From Collinsella sp. (GTDB taxonomy: Bacteria > Actinomycetota > Coriobacteriia > Coriobacteriales > Coriobacteriaceae): a stretch of DNA of 64,000 bases. Under the pieces are notes generated by a model, which ran no database searches, was not told where the DNA came from, and was given only the letters and a program-made list of their open reading frames with translations. The position numbers and the translations under genes were made by a program. The stretch lies in contig DXLP01000008.1 of the NCBI GenBank assembly GCA_019414645.1, positions 1 through 64,000 of the forward strand, written 5' to 3'. Below, in pieces: positions 50,361 through 58,844 of the stretch. Numbering within the stretch: the first letter of the stretch is position 1; every line of letters begins with the position of its first letter.

Positions 50361-50984
50361 CTACGCCGCGAGATGCGCGGCAGCGCCGCCCTTCTCGCCC
50401 TTACCCTTCCAGAAGGGCGAGGCGGCCTTCCTCGCCCAGAGCGCCGAGAGGCGCGCAATTTGTTTTGCGGCGGCCCAAGCGCCAGCACCAACGAAGAGCG
50501 CCACGCCGACGAGGCCGAGCCCCACGCCCGCCGAGGCGAGGGCGTACGGGAAGTGGCCGATGGTGACGCCGCTTACGGCAAACAGGAGCTCAACTACGCC
50601 CACGCCCCCGAGTGCCGCCGCGACGATCCACACGCAGAGCGCCAGCACCCAGATGCAGATATAGACCGTGACGACCACGGCGGCGAAGGCGGCGAGCAGC
50701 GGCACCCACACCGGGGAGCCCACGATGGTCAGCACCCACAGCAGCGCGGTGCTGCGCTGGCGCGTCCTCGCGATCGCGCGCGGCACGGCGGGCAGGTCGT
50801 CGAGCGTGGCCTCCGCCACCTCGCCGGGCGTGCCCATGGCGGCCACGGCCTCCTCCTCGCTCATACCGTCCTCCATGCGATCGGCGATGGCCTCCGCATA
50901 GAACGCCTTGGTCTCCTCCACCTGCTCGGCCGGCAGGCAGGCGAGCAGCTCGCCCAACCGGCCCAGAAACTCATCACGCGTCAT
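50361..50984 (-). CDS. DUF1700-family membrane protein
   Basis: 207 residues. The N-terminal half is DUF1700-like (TRDEFLGRLGELLACLPAEQVEETKAFYAEAIADRMEDGMSEEEAVAAMG), followed by several hydrophobic helices (for example PVWVPLLAAFAAVVVTVYI and ASAGVGLGLVGVALFVGAGAW). Such proteins occur directly after PadR regulators and are thought to sense or relay membrane stress; the function is not settled. The start overlaps the PadR stop (ATGACGCGTGA). Confidence 0.82.
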   Translation of the reverse strand: MTRDEFLGRLGELLACLPAEQVEETKAFYAEAIADRMEDGMSEEEAVAAMGTPGEVAEATLDDLPAVPRAIARTRQRSTALLWVLTIVGSPVWVPLLAAFAAVVVTVYICIWVLALCVWIVAAALGGVGVVELLFAVSGVTIGHFPYALASAGVGLGLVGVALFVGAGAWAAAKQIARLSALWARKAASPFWKGKGEKGGAAAHLAA

Positions 50985-51291
50985 GGTGCGCCCCCTCAAC
51001 GTATGCGTAAATCTCCCGTACGGACGGCCACTCGGCCAGGAACTCCTCGATGCGCGCTCGCCCGTCGTCCGTGATGCGGTAGTACCGGCGCAGCCGCCCG
51101 TTGTGCTCGGCGGAGCGCGCCGTGATGCACCCGGCCTTCTCCAGGCGCTTGAGCAGCGGGTAGAGCGTCGACTCCGTGAGCCCCATGCTCGCCGGTACGT
51201 CCTTCACGATCTGGTAGCCGTAGGACTCCTCGCCGGAGACGGCCGCGAGCACGCAGGCCTCCAGGAAGCCGCGCTTCATCTGTGCCTCCAT
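50974..51291 (-). CDS. PadR-family transcriptional regulator
   Basis: 105 residues, PadR-s1 type winged helix: GYQIVKDVPASMGLTESTLYPLLKRLEKAGCI and YYRITDDGRARIEEFL. It represses its own operon in typical cases. The ATG at 51291 has AGAGGAGG at the right distance, and an ATG four codons later is second choice. It leads the operon with the DUF1700 gene (overlapping) and the 93-residue protein. An inverted repeat lies upstream at 51312-51334. Confidence 0.9.
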   Translation of the reverse strand: MEAQMKRGFLEACVLAAVSGEESYGYQIVKDVPASMGLTESTLYPLLKRLEKAGCITARSAEHNGRLRRYYRITDDGRARIEEFLAEWPSVREIYAYVEGAHHDA

Positions 51292-51311
51292 CCGCACACC
51301 TCCTCTCGTCA

Positions 51312-51334
51312 TATACTGTGCTATACACACTATA
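51312..51334 (-). promoter_or_regulatory. PadR operator candidate
   Basis: TATACTGTG and CACACTATA (one mismatch), 5 bp apart, some 20 bp upstream of the padR start. It shares ATATACTGTGCT with the GntR operator region at 23526. Confidence 0.45.
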
Positions 51335-51423
51335 CGATGCAAGGTATTAGACGTCAACTCTCATCGCGAAGGTTCTCCGGCCCCTGCGCGCTGCGAACGT
51401 GATGTCGCGGGACGGTTGGCATT

Positions 51424-51789
51424 ATGCATGAAACGTCAAGTAACGCTCTTTTGATCCACTTCCACTCGGCCCCATATGCCTTGCACAACGCCCCCTTCGA
51501 CCTCGGAATCAAGAGAGCCGCTAGGCTGGACATGCCGGACGGTAAGGTCCTGGACGCCATGGTGGACTTCTCCGATGCCATGGGGGTCATGGGTCTACGC
51601 CGATGGAGGCCCACACACGCGGCAGGGCTCGCCCGTCACCGCTGGTCGCCGGACGGTCCCCATGCCTCGCTCGCCAACGCGCAGGCGACAGCAGCAGTCC
51701 AGCGCTGGGCTGGAGACGCCGGAATGCCCAGAAGATGCGTTTCCCATCGCTGCGACAGAGCTTTTTGTAGGGGCGGCAATTTTTCCTAA
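51424..51789 (+). other. Uncertain open frame in a gene-poor stretch
   Basis: A 121-residue open frame starts at 51424 but has no ribosome site, no family pattern and an odd arginine/alanine/proline-rich composition toward the end. The region between PadR and the LuxR gene (51335-51948) otherwise shows nothing recognisable. I would treat this as non-coding or a decayed gene. Confidence 0.2.
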
Positions 51790-51948
51790 TGTCGAGGACA
51801 GCTAGGCTTCAGTAGCCACCTTGGGAGCATCGCCAATGGGCTCTTCCTTTATACGTTCGGCATAATCGTAGGCGATACCCACAAATTCCAGTCCCGAGCA
51901 ACAGGAGTACAATTGCTGCTATTGTTGCCAGCTGTTGGGAGATGGAAG

Positions 51949-52953
51949 ATGGACTGCGATGGCTACCCATGCGTTCCCATGCCGTTGATGTGCACCGCTT
52001 TTGTGCCAGGGCAGATCGACGCTGCGGTTGCAGGCATTTCCGACCCCGATTCACGCACCATCGCCACGGCAGAAGCGCTGTACTTTCGCGGACAGGCCAC
52101 GCTCGCCGCCGAGACAGCACGCCCCTATCTTGACGCCACCGACCCCGCACTGCGCTATTCCGCATGCTTTATCTGCGGATATGCCAGTCTGTCGCTCAAC
52201 CGTATCGCCGATGCCCGCCGTTGCCTTGCGGGCATCCTCGATACGCCACCTGACGATGAATCGCCTGCCGTCCACGCCATGCATATCCTGTTCGCCTCTG
52301 CCGCGAGCGTCCTGCTGCACTTGCCTTCCCCGTATTCCGCCGAAGAGTTTTATCCGCTTGCGGCGCATCTGCCCGAAGGCCTGCGCCTGTTCGCCAGCTA
52401 CGTGATGGCGCACGCCTTGTATCTGCGCGGCGAATACGGCCGCAGCCTGGGCATGGTGGAAAATGCCCTGATCATGAAACAGGGAAGCTATCCCATCTCG
52501 GAACTGTTCCTGCACCTGGCGGCTTCCATGGCATGCATGAGCCTCAAGGACATCGACGCCGCAAAGGCACATTTCGGAGCCGCTTGGGACATTGCGCGCC
52601 CCGACGGCCTTATCGAGCTCATTGGCGAGCACCACGGCCTTTTGCAGGGGCTTATCGAGGCATGCTTAAAATCGCAATATCCCGACGATTTCGCTCGCAT
52701 CATCGAGATTACGTATCGATTCAGCTACGGCTGGCGGCGCATCCACAACCCCGATTCGGGTGAGGACGTGGCCGACGATTTAACGACCACGGAGTTCACC
52801 ATGGCCATGCTCGCCTGCCGCGGTTGGACCAACGCCGAAATCGCACGCCACATGGGAGTATCGCCGGGCACCGTTAAAAACCGCCTATCAGGAGTGTATG
52901 CCAAGCTTGGTATCGGAACTCGCGCCGAGCTGATTGCCCACATGTTGCGCTAG
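51949..52953 (+). CDS. LuxR-family regulator
   Basis: 334 residues. A long helical, TPR-like N-terminal part (about 25-265; alanine-rich repeats such as ALYFRGQATLAAETARPYL and SACFICGYASLSLNRIADA) is followed by a LuxR/GerE HTH (about 275-330; TTTEFTMAMLACRGWTNAEIARHMGVSPGTVKNRLS). GGGAGATGGA precedes ATG 51949, which is preferred to the upstream ATG at 51913. It is 157 bp upstream of the large surface-protein gene and the likely controller (inference). Confidence 0.85.
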   Translation: MDCDGYPCVPMPLMCTAFVPGQIDAAVAGISDPDSRTIATAEALYFRGQATLAAETARPYLDATDPALRYSACFICGYASLSLNRIADARRCLAGILDTPPDDESPAVHAMHILFASAASVLLHLPSPYSAEEFYPLAAHLPEGLRLFASYVMAHALYLRGEYGRSLGMVENALIMKQGSYPISELFLHLAASMACMSLKDIDAAKAHFGAAWDIARPDGLIELIGEHHGLLQGLIEACLKSQYPDDFARIIEITYRFSYGWRRIHNPDSGEDVADDLTTTEFTMAMLACRGWTNAEIARHMGVSPGTVKNRLSGVYAKLGIGTRAELIAHMLR

Positions 52954-52974
52954 CGGCCAGACTGCCCGGCGTAT

Positions 52975-53004
52975 CGAAAGCGCTCCGGGGGCCTGACGCT
53001 TTCG
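52975..53004 (+). terminator. Hairpin after the LuxR gene
   Basis: CGAAAGCG pairs with CGCTTTCG around a 14-base loop. No T-run, so weak as a terminator. Confidence 0.45.
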
Positions 53005-53110
53005 CGCACTCAAATTGGACGTTTTGACCCTTGAACGGCACTACCGCCACGGGGCGACTTCTCGCAAAATTGGATTATTTCCACCGATACCTGCGGGATG
53101 GGAGCCAAAG

Positions 53111-56100
53111 ATGCTTGATCGCCGTTCGTTACTTGTTGCCGGAGCGTCCTCGCTGGCGAGCATTATGTTGCCGCGCGTGCCGGGAAGCGCAAACGCCTTC
53201 ATACTGCCGTTCGCTCCCACCGAGGCATACGCCGATGAAGATGATCCCTTCAAGGTCTTGGTGCTCTCGCGCACCATGTTTGGTGTGGTCGTAGTCGACG
53301 TCGCCAACAAGAATACGCCCATCACGGGTGCCCAGGTCACGCTCACATCGCGCTATGCCGCAGGCAAGCAGCTCACCGCCACGACCGATGACGAAGGCAC
53401 GGCCATCTTTGAGGTCGCCCCTCTTTCAGAAGGCTACGTGGACGAGGCAACGCTTCTCGACGCGTACGACTTTAACGGCGGCATCTCCATTAGCATGGCA
53501 GGCTACCGCGATGTCGAGATTCCCCTTGCGCGTATCCAGGGCGGCACCGCTATTACCGCTCCCACGCGTCCGCTTTCCGACGGCGAGCCGTACTTCCGCC
53601 AGCTCACATTCGACGAATGGGACATCCAGTACGCCGACGCCACGTTTATGGCAATGCCAGCGGACGAAGCAGCAAACGATCAGCCCGACACGCACGCTTT
53701 TACCGTGCAGGCCCATCTGCCGCAGGGCGGGCAGGCAACGTTGCATATCAATAAAGTGATGCCCGCTGCGGGCAGCTCATCCGAAACCGCCACGCAGATT
53801 GGCCAAGTCAAGGCCAGCGCATCGGGCGCGGATAATCTGGCGACGTTCACGCTCGAAGACAAGTTCCTCGACGCGGCATCGAGCCTTCTGGAAGAAGGAT
53901 GCAAGCTGCGCTTTGTCCTCGACTACCAGGGCAAAACCTACACACTCTCCTCCCCCATGGCCGTTGTCACTGCGCCGGCGGCAAAGGCGGAATCCGGATC
54001 GACCACTATCGTCCCCACCACCATGGACCAAGAGGTCACTCCGTTTGATTTCCCCGCATCGTTTCCCGGCATCGGCGGCAATAAGTTCACGTGTTGGATG
54101 CCCACATTTCCGATCCTCTTCGATTTCTCGTTTGCTGGATATGTGCTGTTTGGCGGAGGATACAAACCAGCCAGCTATATGAACGATTCGGGCAACCCTG
54201 ATCCGGAATACTGGAAGAAATCGCCGCGTGAGTCGGGCGCCAAACAGGCAAACCGCTACCTCGACGAGATGGAGGGGAAGTGGAATCAGTACAAGAGGAT
54301 GAGTGCCGGTTCGGGCACCGATCCAAGAAACACCAAGCTCCTTCGCCACCATTGCACGCCGCTGTTCACGATGGATATCGCCACACAGCTGTACGGCTCG
54401 CTCGCCTACGATTGGGTGGGCAAAACCTGGGGTAACAACAACGACCCCGCATACGGCAATATTAAGGCCCTCTTCCAGGTAAGAACCGACCTCAATTGGA
54501 CCGAGCAGTTTACTCTAGGACCGGTGCCATTTTTCCTAAACGTCAACCCCTGGGTGCTGGCAAAACTGGCGCTCGCCGTGGGTGCCCACACGCACGGCAG
54601 CGGCGCGGCGTTTTTTAAAAACATTTCGCTCGACTATTCAAACACGTCGGGCTCGTTCACCATCCAGATCGGGCTTGCCGTCACCTTTGGCGCCGGCGTT
54701 GCAGGCGTCGCTTCGTCTGCCGTGCGCGGCGCTGCATCCCTCACGCTGTTCATTGGGTACGAGAAGGCAGATGGACACCAGCTTCCGCGACTGCGCGTAG
54801 GTGCAGACGTCGATGTCGATGTGATGCTCCAGTTCGTAATGTTCAAGTGGACCACCAAGGCTTGGTCGGGGTCGTGGCCCACACTCATCGATTCGTGGAA
54901 TATGTCGGTGAACAATGGCGACCAGTATGTGCTCCAGCGCTCTGAGCTCGCATTGGGTGGAGATACGCCTTATACGCTGGATGCCTGCTTCGGCTCGGCC
55001 GGCAACATTGAGGCGGGCGGCGTGCCGCAATTTATCGCATCGGCCACCATCGTCACCAACGCCGAACTGCTCGCACGCGCCGAGGTTAAGGCCACTGCCG
55101 TAAACGCCGCGCCCGTCGTGCGCGATTGGGACCGGGCGGTCACGCGCATTGAGCTCGAGGCGGATGCAGAAAGCGACGACACGGGACAGATCGAGCATTT
55201 CGTCCATGCACTGATAGAGAACGACGAAAACGCCGCGCCGATGTATGAGTACACCTATATCGGTCAGGCAACAAACGCCGTTGCGGACCCGAACGCCAAT
55301 TCTGCCAGCGTGTCGGAGGACGAGCGTGGCGGCATCAAGCCCTCGCGCGACAACGTGCTGTTTTCCGGCGTGCTCAGCGAAGCCCACATGAAGCTAACGA
55401 TGATTGCCGGCGTAGAATGCCTGTTCCGTATCGCCTCGGTGCGCTACGGCGACAATGGCCGCTCGCGCCTGGTGGTGCACACAAAGGCAAACGGCACGTG
55501 GTCCGCTCCCACGCCCGTGGACTTTCCCCTTGGGTTTGGCGAGGGCGACGTGGAGCGCGACGGCATATTCGATTACGACTTCGACGTGGTGGAATATACG
55601 GACGGAAGAGGAAACCAGGACGCCTACGTGCTGCTGGTCTCGGGCGAGCGCCCCGCCGGCGACAACACCCTTTTCGATACGGCAAGCACAGCCGGCATAC
55701 TGTCCGTTGTGCGCCTGCGCATAAGTAATGACGAGATCCGCGTGGTGTCGCATACGTCATGGCGCAGCATCTCGCGCGGCCGCCTGCAAGAGGATGGCTA
55801 CCATTGCCTGCAGTGCCCGCGCATCACGGTAGGCAAGACGCTGGTCGACGGGCGCCTGTCGGGTGCCTACCTCCACCGCCGCGGAACCACCGCAGAGAAG
55901 GCGCTCGGCAGCGAGGCCGAGGTTGCGCTGGAATGCTTTACCCTGTGGTCGGATGATTTGGGCGACAGCCTGACGTTCCGCCAAGTTCTTCGCTTTCCGC
56001 AAGCACCGTCGAGTATCGAGCTGAGCGAGCCCGAGAATATCAACGGCAAAATGGTGGTGCCCGTTGCGTACGAGACCGCAGACGGTTGCGGCTGCGCATC

Positions 56101-57478
56101 GTACGCCGTGATCGGCCAGTCCATTGCGGGCTGGGGCGTTATGCCACCAGACGCCACGGTGCCCCATGCGGTGCCGTGGCCACAACATTCGGGCTTTTTG
56201 GCCACCGTCAACGAGCAGCTGCAGCATATTACTTGGACGCGAGGCGCATCGGCATTTGCAACGCAGCCCGTGGGTGCCGCAGGCTGTGGCCCGGCATCGT
56301 TTAGCGTAAGCAACAACGGCAGGTGCGCGCTCTATGTAGAGAACACCGATGGCAAGGTGGGGCAAACCTACGACGAAGAAGGCAACCCGGTAGCAGTAAT
56401 GGGCAAGCACTTCCGCATCTTCGCCAGCACCTTGGCAGGCGATCTGTTCACGGAGCCGTTCGTGATGTGCGAGCTGGACCATCCCGTCGATCAGATAACG
56501 ACATTTTTGACGTCGGGAGGCATGCTCTCCGCGCTCGCCACGCACATTGTGAGCGCGGAGAAGAGCGAGGCAGAGCTGCACGGCATCGAAGTGCCTCTGG
56601 TGGCGTGTGCCACTCCGACGGGCGCGGTCGCTACCTCGGGCGCGGTGGTGCCCGGAGCAGCAGGCGAATCCTTCATGGTCACGGTGCGAAACGACGGCAA
56701 CACTTTGCTGACTGCCGGCACAATCGATCTGTACCGAGAGGGCTCCAGCCAGCCGTTCTCCAGCGCATCCATCGGATTCGGAGCGAACGCACGCATGGCT
56801 TCGATCTACGATCCAGAGCTTGCCGAAGACGCTTCGGCCAACGACATGGCACACGTAAAGTACGCGCTCGAGACGCTGGGCGCACGTTTTGCAACGCACC
56901 CGCTGGTAGCCGACAACGGCAACGCCGTGCTGGCACCGGGTTGCACGGCACAGTTCCGCATGAGCTTCGCCATCCCCGAGAGCTGGAGCGACGAAGTGGG
57001 CAAACGCGTCACGCTGTATGCGAAGGCGCGTAATCTGGTGGCGCTCGATCCCGTAACGCTCGAGGAGATCCGACCGGGCGCAAACTCGGCGCTGAGTGCC
57101 GTTCTGCACGAGCTTCATGTGCCCGACGCGGCATGCGAACGCTCAGAAGTTCAGGTCGGCGTATGCGACAGCGCGGATACGACAGGACTTCACGACGCCC
57201 CGATGACAGCAGACGGCGATGGTAGCTCGAGTGGCGGCGGTACTGACGAGGGCGGCGGCTCCGGCGGAAGCAGCTCCGGCAGTGGCAAGGACCACGGCAA
57301 TAACAAGCGCTCCGGAAAAGCGGGCGCGCTTGCGGGCACGGGCGACAGCAACGTCCCCCTAACCGCAGCCGCAGCAGCGCTCGCCGCAGTTGGTGCCGGC
57401 CTTGTCGCCTACAGCGCCCGCCGCACGGCGCTCGAAAAAGACACCGCCAATGAGGACAATTCGGATAGGCCTCGCTAG
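53111..57478 (+). CDS. Large sortase-anchored surface protein
   Basis: 1455 residues. The N-terminus DRRSLLVAGAS plus a hydrophobic stretch is Tat-like; an AFA/ADA-type cleavage follows. Near 60-130 there is a carboxypeptidase-regulatory/CNA-B-like fold (ITGAQVTLTSRY...DDEGTAIFEVAP). The middle has no family I recognise. Near 1180-1330 there is a CARDB-like fold (ESFMVTVRNDGNTLLTAGTI). The C-terminus has a Gly/Ser-rich linker, the sorting motif LAGTG at 1407-1411, a helix and a basic tail. LAxTG is the class E sortase motif. Confidence 0.85.
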   Translation: MLDRRSLLVAGASSLASIMLPRVPGSANAFILPFAPTEAYADEDDPFKVLVLSRTMFGVVVVDVANKNTPITGAQVTLTSRYAAGKQLTATTDDEGTAIFEVAPLSEGYVDEATLLDAYDFNGGISISMAGYRDVEIPLARIQGGTAITAPTRPLSDGEPYFRQLTFDEWDIQYADATFMAMPADEAANDQPDTHAFTVQAHLPQGGQATLHINKVMPAAGSSSETATQIGQVKASASGADNLATFTLEDKFLDAASSLLEEGCKLRFVLDYQGKTYTLSSPMAVVTAPAAKAESGSTTIVPTTMDQEVTPFDFPASFPGIGGNKFTCWMPTFPILFDFSFAGYVLFGGGYKPASYMNDSGNPDPEYWKKSPRESGAKQANRYLDEMEGKWNQYKRMSAGSGTDPRNTKLLRHHCTPLFTMDIATQLYGSLAYDWVGKTWGNNNDPAYGNIKALFQVRTDLNWTEQFTLGPVPFFLNVNPWVLAKLALAVGAHTHGSGAAFFKNISLDYSNTSGSFTIQIGLAVTFGAGVAGVASSAVRGAASLTLFIGYEKADGHQLPRLRVGADVDVDVMLQFVMFKWTTKAWSGSWPTLIDSWNMSVNNGDQYVLQRSELALGGDTPYTLDACFGSAGNIEAGGVPQFIASATIVTNAELLARAEVKATAVNAAPVVRDWDRAVTRIELEADAESDDTGQIEHFVHALIENDENAAPMYEYTYIGQATNAVADPNANSASVSEDERGGIKPSRDNVLFSGVLSEAHMKLTMIAGVECLFRIASVRYGDNGRSRLVVHTKANGTWSAPTPVDFPLGFGEGDVERDGIFDYDFDVVEYTDGRGNQDAYVLLVSGERPAGDNTLFDTASTAGILSVVRLRISNDEIRVVSHTSWRSISRGRLQEDGYHCLQCPRITVGKTLVDGRLSGAYLHRRGTTAEKALGSEAEVALECFTLWSDDLGDSLTFRQVLRFPQAPSSIELSEPENINGKMVVPVAYETADGCGCASYAVIGQSIAGWGVMPPDATVPHAVPWPQHSGFLATVNEQLQHITWTRGASAFATQPVGAAGCGPASFSVSNNGRCALYVENTDGKVGQTYDEEGNPVAVMGKHFRIFASTLAGDLFTEPFVMCELDHPVDQITTFLTSGGMLSALATHIVSAEKSEAELHGIEVPLVACATPTGAVATSGAVVPGAAGESFMVTVRNDGNTLLTAGTIDLYREGSSQPFSSASIGFGANARMASIYDPELAEDASANDMAHVKYALETLGARFATHPLVADNGNAVLAPGCTAQFRMSFAIPESWSDEVGKRVTLYAKARNLVALDPVTLEEIRPGANSALSAVLHELHVPDAACERSEVQVGVCDSADTTGLHDAPMTADGDGSSSGGGTDEGGGSGGSSSGSGKDHGNNKRSGKAGALAGTGDSNVPLTAAAAALAAVGAGLVAYSARRTALEKDTANEDNSDRPR

Positions 57479-57528
57479 CTCCTAGTTACTTTTGTGAGAG
57501 GCGCCGACTCGGCTCATCGAACATCAAA

Positions 57529-57564
57529 ATGGGCTGGTTCTGAATACCCAGAGCCAGCCCATTG
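57529..57564 (-). terminator. Terminator after the membrane-protein gene
   Basis: On the minus strand AATGGGCTGGCTCT pairs with AGAACCAGCCCATT and is followed by TTTTG. It lies between convergent genes. Confidence 0.75.
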
Positions 57565-57568
57565 CGCA

Positions 57569-58153
57569 TTAAATGTCGTCTGAGGAGTCGAGTTCTGCCT
57601 CGAGCTTGGCACGGCGTCTTTTCGCCGTGAAAAACGTTGCGCACAGGACAGCAAACGTGGCCGCGAAAATCGTCGCACCGCAGAACACGCCCGTGACCAG
57701 GTTCGCCAACCAAAAGACGCTTTCGAGCGGTACGATCTGCGCCTCAGCGATACAGCGCATTGCGGCAATAACAAGCGCGAACGCGGCGCCGCTAAGACCG
57801 CTGACAAGCAGGAAATATCCAACAGGAAGATGCTCGGTTTGCCCAAAACGATTGGTATCGACATAGCCCTTCCGCGTTTGCAGTCCTGCGCAAATCAACA
57901 TCACGAGAACGAGCCACAAATACATGGCTGCCTCGAACGGCGTTGCAAAGCCATGCGGCATTTCACTAGCGTCGCTGTGAACCCACGTAACCTGTCGAGC
58001 TATAAACTGGTAGAAAAAGATCATCAACATGCCAAACGAAAGCAGCACGAAGCCAATCTTGTAGATCTTCGCGTTCTCAGCCTCCAGGCGTTCATCCTTT
58101 GGGCCGGCATATTCACGCCACTTTTGCACGAGTTTTAAATCTTCAAATTTCAT
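57569..58153 (-). CDS. Four-helix membrane protein with XRE partner
   Basis: 194 residues. A charged N-terminus (KLVQKWREYAGPKDERLEAE) is followed by four helices (IGFVLLSFGMLMIFFYQFI, EAAMYLWLVLVMLICAG, YFLLVSGLSGAAFALVIAAM and a segment near VTGVFCGATIFAATFAVL) and a charged tail. It resembles small membrane proteins (DUF6773-like) that sit behind XRE regulators. The XRE gene lies 9 bp upstream. No function known. Confidence 0.7.
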   Translation of the reverse strand: MKFEDLKLVQKWREYAGPKDERLEAENAKIYKIGFVLLSFGMLMIFFYQFIARQVTWVHSDASEMPHGFATPFEAAMYLWLVLVMLICAGLQTRKGYVDTNRFGQTEHLPVGYFLLVSGLSGAAFALVIAAMRCIAEAQIVPLESVFWLANLVTGVFCGATIFAATFAVLCATFFTAKRRRAKLEAELDSSDDI

Positions 58154-58162
58154 AGCGAACTC

Positions 58163-58393
58163 CTAAAGAGCGTCAGGGTCGACGTTGTTCTCGTCTTCCC
58201 AAAACAAGTCGTTCAACGTAACGCGTAGCGCTTTACAGATTGCCACGCACAAATTGAGCGTGGGGTTGTAGCCGCCCGCCTCGATAAGGCCGATGGTTTG
58301 GCGCGTAACGCCCACGGCTTGGGCTAAGTCAGCTTGCGAAAGGCCAGCCGCCGCGCGTGCCGCCTTCATGCGTAGGTTCTTTTTGCCCGGCAT
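58163..58393 (-). CDS. Small XRE-family regulator
   Basis: 76 residues, a single HTH (RMKAARAAAGLSQADLAQAVGVTRQTIGLIEAGGYNPTLNLCVAICKALRVTLNDLFW). This compact Cro/C1 type typically works with a membrane-protein partner gene. AAAGGA lies before the ATG. The upstream in-frame stretch to 58453 is not needed. It is divergent from the topoisomerase genes. Confidence 0.9.
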   Translation of the reverse strand: MPGKKNLRMKAARAAAGLSQADLAQAVGVTRQTIGLIEAGGYNPTLNLCVAICKALRVTLNDLFWEDENNVDPDAL

Positions 58394-58844
58394 GGAGTTC
58401 CTTTCGTAAATGTGGACAGATATCCGTTGCAACATGACAGAAATATATTGCATCCTTCACAAGATGTCAACTATATCTGTCATTATGGAAACCATGTTCG
58501 CCATCGCCATGTGGACATAACAATCTCGATTCGCTATTCAAACTTACTCGGACAGAACCGACTCGGTTTTGTCCGAGTAAACGTGATTGATAGTCGATCG
58601 CTGTGCCCGCTCGTGCAATCAGCATCATTCGATTTTGTTTAGTAAAACTAGGTCCCTATTAAATAGAATTCGTTTGTATCCAAATTTGTTTAACAATGCC
58701 GCGTTACCACTAAACACTATACCCGTTAATCCGAACGATTGTTCGATGGATTTCGTGTTGGGTGGAATCGTCTGTGGGCTGGGCTATGCTACCTTGACTA
58801 TCTATATGACTACAACGCAGCAAAGGAGCATCGAGAGAGCGAGC
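58394..58844. other. AT-rich divergent promoter region
   Basis: About 450 bases without a supported gene between the XRE gene and the topoisomerase pair. It holds a near-perfect 37-bp palindrome (58544-58580) and an AT-rich stretch (58630-58730) suited to promoters. Confidence 0.6.
58544..58580. promoter_or_regulatory. 37-bp palindrome upstream of topoisomerase genes
   Basis: TTACTCGGACAGAACCGA C TCGGTTTTGTCCGAGTAA: 18-bp arms with one mismatch around one base. The lack of a loop suggests a protein site rather than an RNA hairpin, though it could act as either. Confidence 0.45.

Noticed and set aside
50056-51074. Continuation of the IS481 transposase frame
   Set aside because: After residue 90 the frame only reads antisense through the DUF1700 operon and lacks any DDE motif.
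55757-57118. 453-residue minus-strand frame
   Set aside because: Shadow of the surface-protein gene; composition is Arg/His/Cys-rich and no start site is present.
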